DNA from: Brevipalpus yothersi
Taxonomy: Eukaryota; Arthropoda; Arachnida; Trombidiformes; Tenuipalpidae
Reading direction: 5' to 3'
Assembly (NCBI GenBank): GCA_003956705.1
Contig: QZCP01000091.1
Coordinates: forward strand, 1-64,000
Length of the DNA stretch: 64,000 nt
The notes beneath the pieces were generated by a model, which had not been told where the DNA came from, searched no databases, and worked only from the letters and a program-made list of their open reading frames with translations. Within the stretch, counting starts at the first letter, position 1. The number at the start of each line of letters is the position of its first letter. Of the stretch, positions 23,037 through 34,330 are shown piece after piece. The translations under genes were made by a program, and so were the position numbers.

Positions 23037-25930
23037 ATGGGTCGTACCTATTTGTGTGAATTTTGTGATCGATCATTTCGAGATACTAGTCGAGCCCGTC
23101 GATTGCATCAACAAAGCCTCAAGCATCAGGAAGCTCGCAAGGCCTATTATGCTAATTTTCGCGGTATGTAATCATTGAATGATAAAGACATCTTTCGTGA
23201 GGATCCCTGTGACTTATGAAGACAATTTTTTAGATCACAAAACTGAAAACTAAATGATTACCAATAGATGTGCTCGATTAGCAAGCATAAGATGTGTTCC
23301 ATGAAGTCAATCTTCATTTTCAACGATTACATTTAATCGACTTAAGATTCGCGATTTTTTCACCTTTTATTATTGTTTTTCAGATAAATCGGACATTCTC
23401 GAAGAAATAATCAGCAAACCTCCATGCATCTGGTTTAAAAAAGGTACAGAGTTCAATACTTTCACTCGATATTTTCAAGATTCATGCAGCTTAAATTTTG
23501 TGAGATTCTTTTCATCACTCTCTTCTCTACGATTATCTCAGTTTGACGCTTATTGTTTTTCTTGACTTTCACCTGAGAAGATTCTCAATTCTGAACAGTC
23601 GATTACATGAAATTATCACATTCATATAGGTTAGATTATTCAGTAGCCGCACAGCTAGCCCTCAACTTTTGTTCTTTTTTTCACCCTAATGATTAATCGA
23701 ATTTTTGTTCTTTTGAGACACATGAGATATTCATGAATATCATTCGAGACATGAATTGATTAGTCGTTCATCTAATAATAAGATTAAAAATTATCATTAT
23801 CATTCCGAGCAAAAAAAAAGCATCATGAAGGTAGTGTTGACAGCCAGCTCATCAGAAGGTATTTGACTGAATTGACGATTTTAGTATATTTTTATGAAAG
23901 TCTCTCGATAAACTGTTCAATTTTCTGGAATCGATAGCGCTCAGTATAACTTGATCCAAATGAATCAATTAATCCGATCACCAGCTCGATAGTTTCACCA
24001 CCCTTCTTCATGATGAATCTTTCCCTTCACCTCTCCACCCATCACCGACAAATGGTCGAATTTGTTTTAAATTACTGACCTCTGAGAGTTGTATTAAAGA
24101 TTCGTCAGACTTAACATTAATCCGAATCATATACATTTATGTACTTCATTGCTGGTCAGAAGAAGCGCCCATATAGTTTTCAAAATATTTGATTCCAGTT
24201 TAAAAGGGATTTATTCTTCATGCTTCAATCAATTTATACTGTTTTTACTGAAAACAAATCCGATTCAATCTTCATCTCATCCCACTTATTTCAGTGATAT
24301 TCACCTTCTTTTTCTTCTCTTACCATAGTTCATCAGGCCATCGACTCGAGATTTGTTTTGATCTTGCTCTAATTTCAGAAACTTTCAAAATGCTTACAAC
24401 TCGGTCATTTTTCTATGTGTATGTGTGTGTCAGATAATTTGGAGAACCCTCAATTCATAGTTGAATTTAGTGCTTTTTTCCTCAAGTCAAGCTTTCGAAA
24501 TCTTAGACAGACTCCGAATCTCAACGACAAGATTTCTGCCAGGATCATTTCTTCGAAGGCTCAAAGTTTCTCAAATTCAACTCGAAATAATTTCAATATT
24601 CCTTACTGGAGGATTTATTATTGTTCTTTTTCCTAAAACATCAAATCATAGTAACTAATCATTTTTTTTGCTTCAATATTTATCAAGCAATTTTTTCAAT
24701 CGGTCAGTTTCAACAGATTAGCACGATCCTCTCAGTTGTTCAATTCCTGAACAGATCAAAAGAGAGAGAGAGTGGCGAAAGCGAAAATGAACCATCCAGC
24801 CATGCATTGCGAAGCTTCCGAATCAGCCCATCGAATCATCCATTTCATTTGATTGTGGTACTCAGTAATTCAATTTATCCTATTCCTACAATTATGAGAG
24901 AATTGATTGAATATTTTCATGATAACATACTACTTGGTGCTGGTGAAACTGAAAATTAATTTTCATTCTTATAAATATTTCCTATCCATCGTTATTACAC
25001 AAACGCTTGACTGGAAAACGCTTGTTCACCGATTCTTGACCGTTTGACATGATTATCATCATATTCGCCAAGTGATGGGATAATGAATCAACCTCAATAG
25101 TAAAATTAGCTTCTGATACTTCCTACATCTTAGCGCTATATCTCTGAAATCACCTTTCTCTCCTTCACCTAATCCTCTTTCCATCTTGCTTTCTTTCCCA
25201 CACACATATTGATAAAGATTTGTCAGCCTTATCGATCATTCGCCTTTTCCCTTAATTTATGGCTAAATCCTTAGCAAATCAAAGTATATATCGATCATCA
25301 AAAGCATACAAAGTTGTAGGAGCATCTTCAGTCACATTTTTTTCTAAAAATTGTAAACTTTGAATCGATATTCCAACAAGTCATCTTTTCTTGATTCGTC
25401 CTCATAAATTCTTCGTTTTCTTTCTCTTCCTCTCTTGACTCGAATTTTCAATCAATACCTTATGATAGAATCAGGTCTACTACACTTAGCGACATGTCAA
25501 AGCACACATACTTCTGTTGACTTCTTCAAAAATCTCAAAATGTTCATCTCATGTAGATAGGTGTGGAAAGTTTGACTCGGAATGTTGCTATTTTAATTTG
25601 CCTTTCCTTTTTATTCAAAAATTTGGGCGATAGAGACTCTTACTGATTTCCACTCGTGATGAGATGAAAGGATAAGATCTTTGTATTATACTACATCATT
25701 GAAAAGATTGTTGTTATTGCTGTTGAGATGGAGAGAAAAATGAGAAGAAAAGAAAAAATAAAGGCGAAGATGAGCTGACTATTGTTTGCAAATATTCACA
25801 TTCACGGAACTGATTGGGATAAGATCATATTTTATGAATCTATTTGAGAGACTTTGAGGCTTGATGGCATAGTTCCCGTTATATCTCGAAAAAAAGCATG
25901 ATAGATAAGATTGTCTACACATCCAGACGG

Positions 25931-25994
<64 letters not shown>

Positions 25995-27124
25995 ATATTG
26001 CCAATAAATTAAAAATTATAATCAAATGAAGGCCGATTGTGCTCCGATTATCTTGACCTTATTCACGGAGTATGAGAATATCGAGCTGAGAATGCAAAAG
26101 AAAAAGAAGAGAGATGGAAAAAAACGAGAATGAATCTATTCAAGGGCTGAATTTGTGCTTCAATCTTAGACTCAAGCTGATCAAATGAGGATCATCATCA
26201 TGCAATCATCATCAGTTTCTTCACATTCTGATTTCTTTCTGTTCTTCAATCTCCCTTTAATTTAATTTATTGCCTTTCATTGACTCCTTTATCACTTGAC
26301 ACTGCTTCACTTCAAATCTGATTCCATGTCTGAGAATATGTTTCAAATTCTTGATATTGTCCCCAGAATCATGCTGAGTATACTGTTTGACACACATCGA
26401 TTCAAATCGGACGATGACTTTTGTGCATCTTGCCGATGGCTAGAAAAGAGTTGATATCACATTCAATTGAGAAATATTCAGTAACATATTGAGGTGATCA
26501 TCCAGACTCATCTTGATGAAATGTTCAACATATACACACACACACTTACACGCTTGCTTCCACTTTCACTTGACTTTTCTTTCATTAATCTCTTTTTTCT
26601 TTACCCAAACTATTGCCACTCATACGGGATTAAGCTGGGCGTCAAGTTATGTATCAAAATAGCCTGAATCACATCATGATGATACTGCATCGACAAATTG
26701 AAATAGCAGCTCTCATCTATCTCAACCCATCACTATTACTTTTTCCGCAATTTTTTCATCTCCCTCTCCCTAAATTCATAACGGTATTCAATAAGTCTGG
26801 ATAAAAGTTCACTCTGGAAGTCAAAAATTCAACATTCCATCATACCAATGTATAAACTGGATCAATTTACATCACGATATTGGATTCTCAAGTGTATCCG
26901 ACGGAAGGAGAAGAACCTTTTCTCGATCATCTCGAGTTTACATAAGAACTGAGATACATTAAGAACGATTGCATTCCTGTTCATTAGTTTCATTTCTCGA
27001 CTTTCGCATCACGAGTTATCCTCGCTCTCTTTGATCATCATGTTTTCTCAGTTCTTTTCCATCTCATTTGATTCATCATTCTCTCTTCCCTCATTATTAT
27101 TACAATTCTTTATCGTGAGCATAA

Positions 27125-27172
<48 letters not shown>

Positions 27173-27697
27173 NNNNNNNNNNNNNNNNNNNNNNNNNNNN
27201 NNNNNNNNNNNNNNNNNNNNNNNNNNNNNNNNNNNNNNNNNNNNNNNNNNNNNNNNNNNNNNNNNNNNNNNNNNNNNNNNNNNNNNNNNNNNNNNNNNNN
27301 NNNNNNNNNNNNNNNNNNNNNNNNNNNNNNNNNNNNNNNNNNNNNNNNNNNNNNNNNNNNNNNNNNNNNNNNNNNNNNNNNNNNNNNNNNNNNNNNNNNN
27401 NNNNNNNNNNNNNNNNNNNNNNNNNNNNNNNNNNNNNNNNNNNNNNNNNNNNNNNNNNNNNNNNNNNNNNNNNNNNNNNNNNNNNNNNNNNNNNNNNNNN
27501 NNNNNNNNNNNNNNNNNNNNNNNNNNNNNNNNNNNNNNNNNNNNNNNNNNNNNNNNNNNNNNNNNNNNNNNNNNNNNNNNNNNNNNNNNNNNNNNNNNNN
27601 NNNNNNNNNNNNNNNNNNNNNNNNNNNNNNNNNNNNNNNNNNNNNNNNNNNNNNNNNNNNNNNNNNNNNNNNNNNNNNNNNNNNNNNNNNNNNNNNN

Positions 27698-27745
<48 letters not shown>

Positions 27746-28756
27746 TATGAAGATAACCAAAAACTCACTTATTCGATCGGCATGCTGGGCACAGCCAAGT
27801 TCTGATAGCTTTTCAACTGTTTTTCTCTCGCTCATTCAGCTACCGATTATCTTTATCATGAAGGGGAATGGGCAAAACTGACCAACACTTTCTCTCTCCC
27901 TCTCTTTCTCTTTCTATCCAAGATTAACCTTATTTTTGCGCGCCAAAAAAGCTTCTCACCTGAACACTCAACCAATTCAAATTAAGGTTCTCTGATATCC
28001 GATAGGTTGTTGATGAGAAAATGATCATCGCTATTACTTTAATCCGATGTTCTTTTTCTCTTTTTCTGTTTTTTTTGTTCCTCTCAAGCTAAATCACACA
28101 CAAAAAAAGCTGCACAGTAGCTGGTGATGAACTTAACCTCACCGAATAAATGCATTTCCTGTTACCTCTAAATCACAATTCTTTTTCTCTCTCTCTCATT
28201 ATCATTTATTCGATGCTTTCCCTCTTACAGCTGAAATTCTTGGGTTTTCTTATTCAATTTTCTTCCAACTCTTATTATGTTACAGGTAAATGCAGATTTG
28301 GTGATGAATGTAAAAATTCTCATCTCACTCAACATGAGCTCGACCAGTTGAAAACGGAAGGTAATTGTTTGTTATTACAGCACACTTAATTTCGGTCAAT
28401 GATCAATATGAGCCATGAATCAAAGTATTTGCACCATGAAAGTTCCTCTTAGTCAACTATTAATTCAATTTTTGAAACTTTCATTATTCTCATTCTTTAT
28501 TCATTTTTCTTCCAACTACAAACTTCTTCTTTCCGTTAAAGTGGCTTCCAAAAGTCAGCCCGGAGAGTGGACTGAGGCTCCTAAAAGTGATAGTAAACGT
28601 GTCGGACAGTATCAGCAATATAACGACTTATCTGGTCACTTGGCTTCGTTTGATCGAATACAAAATATGTGTACACTTAATGGATTGCTTGTGCCTCCAT
28701 CATTGTATCCTCCTTCTTTATCAGACAAACTGCAATTTGCACAATTTTCGGGCTAA
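23037..28756 (+). CDS. ZMAT5: ZMAT5 / U11-U12 snRNP 20K homologue
   Basis: Likely protein of the minor (U12-type) spliceosome U11/U12 di-snRNP, nuclear. Exons 23037-23163, 23384-23443, 28286-28360 and 28542-28756 join in frame (all phase 1) to 158 residues ending in TAA. The N-terminus holds a matrin/U1-C-type C2H2 zinc finger: MGRTYLCEFCDRSF followed by His24 and His30 (LHQQSLKH). Residues about 57-76 form a CCCH finger assembled across exons 2 and 3: C-x7-C-x5-C-x3-H (CIWFKKGKC then RFGDECKNSH). The rest is Pro-rich and ends VPPSLYPPSLSDKLQFAQF, similar in style to the human tail. The order C2H2 then CCCH with this spacing is specific to ZMAT5. Intron 2 is 4842 bp, far larger than the others. 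No U12-type introns are seen in this window. Confidence 0.88.
25934..25991. repeat. (CT)n microsatellite
   Basis: Perfect CT run of about 58 bp in intron 2 of the ZMAT5 homologue. Confidence 0.95.
27129..27740. repeat. (CT)n tract with 525-base N gap
   Basis: CT at 27129-27172, N at 27173-27697, then CT to about 27740. As with the gap at 13225, the assembly broke inside a long polypyrimidine run. Frames across it are artefacts. Confidence 0.97.
27938..27947 (-). promoter_or_regulatory. E2F-like site (TTTGGCGCGC)
   Basis: GCGCGCCAAA on the plus strand, the reverse complement of a TTTSSCGC E2F consensus, in otherwise AT-rich intronic DNA. The same decamer recurs at 55214 and 62121. Confidence 0.35.
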
Positions 28757-29769
28757 AGTTCAGAAGAAGAAGATTTCGTTTATTCAAATCGTTTGGAATC
28801 AGAAAAATACAGTACTGTTTACCAGACCCATATCGTATGAGTTATGAGGAACACTTTATCTGCGATTTCATTTCGACCTGAGATTATTATATCCAATGAT
28901 CTTCCCATTCAAACGTTGAAGAATCATTTTGATTCATTCAGCTAAGCTTCCGATTAACAATCAAGAACAAATCATGTCATTTCGCTAAAGTTCTCTTTCT
29001 TTGATTGAGATTCTCATTCAAATGATCTTTTTTCTATTCCTTCCGGAATTGTCACTGTCATGGATCATTTTCATCACACTTTTGATGATCTTATGGTGAT
29101 CATCTTCTCCTTCAAAATTCCAAGTTTAAATGATTACCATCTGATGGGAGGATCATCATTAGGTGAAAGTAAGCAAAAAAGAAAGGGAGAAAGGAAGAGA
29201 ACGAGAAAGAGAGAGAGAGAGAAAATAAAAGAACTCATTTTAAAATCAATGGACACGCTCCAGCCCACATCATTTCGTCGTCCTTCTCCTTCCGTGATGT
29301 GATACTGGATGAATCGTGATGATTTTAAGCGATTGGACCACAACAGAGTCAAGATGATTGGACTGGCTTAAATCATCATCAAAGCTCTCAGCTCATCAAA
29401 ATGCGAGAAGAAGAAAAAAGTTCATTGATCATAAGTATCGTCGCGAATAATTTTCCAGTAACCATCCTTGCTCGCTCACAAGTTATCGAGCTGATTTTGC
29501 AACAAGAGCACATGGCGCTTATGTGTGTATGGCTAAGCTTACTTGGCCCTTGTTCGTTTGTGTGAACTGGCCTCCATCTTTCTAGCTCGATACTTATGTG
29601 TCCTCATTTACGAAATGGAGACTGAGGTTAGTAATAAGACGAGTTGAGCGTGCAAAATAACAAGTTCACGTAAGGCCATCAGTTTGGCAAATACGATTGA
29701 TGGTGAAAAGGATTGAATATATATTTTCTACGAAGTTTCTTACATCACATTCATTAGACTAAGGTGAAG

Positions 29770-29829
<60 letters not shown>

Positions 29830-30289
29830 ATCAGTGATGATCATGACTGAATGGTCAATTTTTTCGCCTTCGATGGTCAATCACTGATGCTGGAAAGCCT
29901 AAATAGGCATCTTGTCTAATATTTACTTGTCAAATCGCATCTAGAGCATTTATGAAACCCTCTTTCAATCAGCACAATTGATCCAATAATGGAATCTTTT
30001 TATCAGCTTCAATGATTGTACTCAGTATAACAGATTCTCAATTCTATCTTAGATATTATCAGCCTATTCAATTATAGTCTTTATATTGATACTCGAAAAA
30101 ACTTTTCCATTGTACCATTCTTATAACTAAGTTTCATAATCACGCAAACGAGAAAAATTTCCAGATCCACACGTGAATTCACTCAATAGACTCTATATCT
30201 GCTGACCAGAAATTCTATTCTTCCAATTTTTATCTTGAAAAGTATTGGATAAACTATCGAATATCTCCTAGAAAGTCTCCCAAGTTCTC
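28757..30289. other. Intergenic between ZMAT5 homologue and NPF
   Basis: No supportable gene. It includes the 3'UTR of the ZMAT5 homologue, an imperfect purine run near 29170-29225 and a CT tract at 29772-29824. Confidence 0.6.
29772..29824. repeat. (CT)n microsatellite
   Basis: Perfect CT run about 460 bp upstream of the NPF TATA box. Confidence 0.95.
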
Positions 30290-30325
30290 TATATAAATAT
30301 CGACATGAGCTCTAATCAATTCAGT
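30290..30325 (+). promoter_or_regulatory. NPF core promoter: TATA box plus TCAGT initiator
   Basis: TATATAAA at 30290-30297 and TCAGT at 30321-30325. Taking the A at 30323 as +1, TATAAA starts at -31, the standard arthropod spacing. This gives a 65-base 5' leader before the preferred ATG at 30388. Confidence 0.75.
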
Positions 30326-30387
30326 GGTTAAAGTTTTGTGAACATTTCAAGTTGCTCAGTGGATATTACTCAAGCTATCTATCGGTG

Positions 30388-30737
30388 ATGATGTTCCACA
30401 TCCATCGGCATTCGCTTGTGTGTATTTTGATTCTTTCCATGACTTGGATTGCTCTCAGCAAATTAGTTGATGGTGATCCTGTTCCTTCCAGAGGAGGACA
30501 AGAGGAAGAATCCGATGTTGACAGTGGAGATACATTATCTCTCCGAAATTCTGGTCCACCTCTTCCACGATATCTGTCGGAATTGGAAAAATATCTAGCA
30601 ATCGTTGGACGACCAAGGTGTGTTATCTGATTCTATCCTCTCTCCATGTATTTCAAATTTGTGAAAAGTATTGCTCAAATGCTATCACATACAAGCTCTA
30701 TTTTTCATGTTTTTTCTGTTCCTACAGATTTGGCTAA
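30388..30737 (+). CDS. NPF: Neuropeptide F (NPF) prepropeptide
   Basis: Secreted neuropeptide precursor of the NPF/NPY family, ligand of an NPY-type GPCR, classically tied to feeding and arousal. Exons 30388-30617 and 30728-30737. The signal peptide core is LVCILILSMTWIAL; a likely cut near VDG/DPVPS leaves a single peptide of about 46 residues ending YLSELEKYLAIVGRPRF, with Gly as amide donor. The 110 bp intron splits the Arg codon of RPRF after its second base (AG|A), the position known to be conserved in NPF/NPY genes, which strongly supports the call. The stop codon follows the Gly directly: there is no dibasic site and no C-terminal flanking peptide. A perfect GTAAGT lies four bases after the stop, so the 3'UTR may be spliced. 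An upstream in-frame ATG at 30352 is possible, but 30388 gives the better signal peptide. Confidence 0.9.
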
Positions 30738-31049
30738 GGCTGTAAGTCGCTCTTCATCTCATTTCATCCCTGAAAACTCATCTTATCAAATTGATCAACT
30801 ATAATCGACTATCTTCCAATTAACACTTCTTCATGAGCTTTCCGAAGAGAGGCCAAGGCTTAAAATTTGAAACATCAATGCTCTGTCATACGATTGTTGA
30901 AATTGAAGAGTACAAAGTACCGTTAACTGTGAGTAGAATAGAGAGACATATAAACATACGAATCGTGTTAACTGAATTTCTCAGATGGAACGATAATTAT
31001 GATTATGATGATTATTATTATATTGAAATTAACTTATTCCACTTGTTCA

Positions 31050-31055
31050 AATAAA
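31050..31055 (+). terminator. Candidate poly(A) signal AATAAA for NPF
   Basis: First AATAAA downstream of the NPF stop, about 315 bp away in genomic distance, followed by a T-rich stretch. Confidence 0.45.
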
Positions 31056-33540
31056 CGCCTTTTACTTTCCCGTAAAAAAATATTCTTCATGTTTCTTCGA
31101 TCAATGTTCACGCGAAAGCATGCATGAATATTTTAAATTTTTTTCCAACTTAATTCATATTTCATGTCAGTCAGTCAGTCAGTCATTCGGTTTGCATCTT
31201 CATTGATTAATAATTCTGCCAATACTTACACACACATACAAACACACACATGTGTGTATATGTGATCATCTGCTGTCATGGCTCAAAATTATGACAACAA
31301 AAAAAGATTTAAGATTCTCCTTCAATCTTTTACTTTCTACAAAGTTTGTGTATCATCATAACTCTTTTTTCTCCTTTTTTTTCTTTATACTCTGAACACT
31401 CGAGTGGATAGAAAAATTTTAATGCTCTTACACTGATAGCACATTTTTGGATATTCTTCATTAGTCAATTTTGAAGGGAAGAATTGAACCGGTAAAGTTT
31501 GCGTGAATATTTTTCACAAACATTCATGTTCACATGCACACACACACATAGTCGAGGAGGCCAAAAGTTTGTCGATTAGTATCAATTTTTCTTTCCTTTT
31601 CTTGGCCACTACTTGAACTGCATCATTTCTGATTGCACATTTTTTCTCTCGCTCTCTCATACATGTTCATCTATTTCATCATTAATCATCTAAGACACTA
31701 ATCATTATCACTTGATCCTGCTTCCACCTAATTGAAGTAGCAATCTCATCCCCATTGACTGGGCAACAAATTGAATTGAACAAGTGATATGATCCGAGTC
31801 AAGATTCATTTGTGAGAAAATGGTAGCAGAAATAAAAAGTTTTGACATGAACAGAAATGAAAATCAGGTCAATCAAGATCCATTTGATGGAAGATCTGAA
31901 AAAAGAAACATATTTTTCGAAACACGCAAATCACTTCTTTTCATTAATTGTCGGGCTCAAATCATTAATAATTGTGCACATTGCGTATATTCTCATTCAA
32001 ATTTTGATTTCAATTGATAACTATTAATATCGATCGATTCATTCTCATCGGAAGAATTATGACCTTTTCTCATGAGCAATCTTAAGTTAGCTCATCTATT
32101 GAGCCTTTTCTAATTTCTATTCTGTACAATTCCCAGCTAAAAGTATCGATAAATTAGATTCCGTGCTTGATACTCGTGCCAGTAGCACCCAGTATTAAAA
32201 TTTTACTCTGAATTTTTCTTTCAGGCTGTTATTCATCGATTGGCACGCTTAAAACTGATCAACCATCAGTTGATCAAATAGGAACTCACGTTTAACCAAT
32301 TGACTTTGACCAAATTATACAAAATAATGGAGAAAAGAAAAAAAGTCATCGAATTTCCTGAAATTCAGATCTTATCAATAGTTCAAGAGATATCCAGAGG
32401 GGAGAGCTTGAACTTTTAATGTGATTGAATCCACCAAAAGAGGAACTGAACGTATCAATCCACCCGTAATACCCACCAAGAACTACAGTATTTCAGATTC
32501 CTATGGGAACCACTGTAGATGTTGATAGGCAATATTTTAGGATCTTGAGGTCATTATTTACTAATAAGTACAGGATATTCAGGAAGTTTCTCTACATAGG
32601 AACAATTGAAATAGATTAGATAAAATATAGCTTTACCCAAGCCATCGTTTTATCTAATCAGAGACTCTCTGACAGAGAGATGAATTTCATCATGTAAAGA
32701 ATTTTTCAAGCCATCCTGTAGAATAAGTTCTCGCTCACAAAAATCAAACAACAAGTGATCCACATGATTCAGCAAAGATTTGTTGACCTTTATCAACAAA
32801 TAGTAACAACACTGACAGCAACTGACAACAAAACTTAATCGGAGAAGTTTCCAATAATCTATGACAATTTCTTTCCAAATAAAATTGGATTTATCTAGTC
32901 CAATCAATCAAATAAGAATATTTGAGAAAAATTCACCGACTAAATGAAGTGATCGAGTGAGTAATTTGATCAAATAATTTTTCAACCAATTTACTATTCT
33001 CCTTTTTTGCATTTGATTACCTCCAATGGGCGAAAAAATTTAAAAATCTCCAGAGAAAGATCATTTTTGAAGAGAAAAGACCGAGAAGTCTTTCGTTGCA
33101 TTATTTCAGTTAACATTAACATTTCGTTGATGTCTGATCGTTGGCAAAGATTGGAACGAATTGAAAAAGAATGCCAAGAACGCTAGATGGCAATATGCTT
33201 GCTCAAGAACGGAATTCAGATCCAGTTTCATTTCGAAAATTGTTCGGCACATGAAAGTTTGGGATGAAAGTTTGAGATGAAGATGAGCGGGCCAAAGTTT
33301 CAAACAAGTTCTCAGTCAGACGGTGTCTGAAGTTTTATCTGGAAAGTATTTTCCATCTCAAAAACGATACTTTTTGAAACCTTTTTCTCTCGAAACTCTC
33401 CCATTGCTTGTGGCAATCATCGAGTTAGAACAAAGTGTCAATTGTTTTCCATCTCTTTCTACCTGATTATCATGGATTGGATAAACATTGTGTGTTAATA
33501 TTAATCAGTAACTTTTATGTGATTGGTTTTACTTCTCGTT

Positions 33541-33762
33541 TCACCAATAGTTGTGGATCCTCCAGGATTTAACTCGAAAATTTTCACCGGTTACTGAGTG
33601 ATAAATCGAAAAGCTTCTCCATCATCTTATTCTATCTTCGCTGAGTGGATATTTCTCTGTGTGTGACTATTTCAATCATTTTGATTATAACGTTGATTCG
33701 ACATTGTGAAAATTCAACCTTCTCGACAGCAACATCAATTACCACTTTGACTACAAAATCAG
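33541..33762 (+). other. Possible untranslated leader exon
   Basis: A CA-rich, ATG-poor stretch ending in CAAAATCAG followed by a strong donor GTAAGA at 33763. It resembles a 5'UTR exon and could belong to Cad99C 20 kb downstream, but a donor-like site alone is weak evidence and the left border is arbitrary. Confidence 0.15.
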
Positions 33763-34277
33763 GTAAGATTCTATTTTTTCCGTTGATTTATTTAATCTAG
33801 GCTCTCGAATCAAGAGATTCAAGCGTTTCTTTGATAGATTTTGTCTCTTATTTTTCGTCTGGCGTTTGTGATCTGAATATATTCAATTCAATAGGAACGT
33901 TGGAACCCGTCTCGGCTCGAATATCCCCGTTTTCAGTAGAGGCAATTCGTGTTTGAGTTGCAAATCTTTCAAACGAGTAAAATATTCACGATCCATTCAC
34001 ATAACGGAAGATCTCTGTATTTTCTGGTTCATTCGGAGTGTTAGACATATGACAGCAAATCGGAAGCGTATGGAATTTGTAATGAAAGAGCATGAATGTG
34101 AAGCAAGATGAGAGAAGTTTGAAATATTTATTCATGCTTCCATGTGAGCTGGAACATGAGTCATGTTCCATAGGAAAGTAGGAAACATTCGTTCGACCAA
34201 CAATTTGAGTCTTGATCATCGCAGCTATGCTCCTGTTATTCGAAATCACTATTATTTTCTGTCTTCTCAACTAGAGG

Positions 34278-34279
<2 letters not shown>

Positions 34280-34327
<48 letters not shown>
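34280..34327. repeat. (CT)n microsatellite
   Basis: Perfect CT run of about 48 bp in the NPF-Cad99C interval. Confidence 0.95.

Positions 34328-34330
<3 letters not shown>

Larger units (their letters stand above)
23444..28285. other. 4.8 kb intron of ZMAT5 homologue
   Basis: No supported gene inside. It contains CT tracts, an E2F-like site at 27938-27947 and a 525-base N gap. Short frames near 24415-24959 have no recognisable domain and look like chance. Confidence 0.6.

Noticed and set aside
27031..27835. Open frames of 220-240 codons over the second gap
   Set aside because: Almost entirely N and dinucleotide repeat.
23444..28285. Gene nested in the large ZMAT5 intron
   Set aside because: Frames at 24415-24959 and elsewhere have no domain, no coherent splice sites and repeat-like composition.
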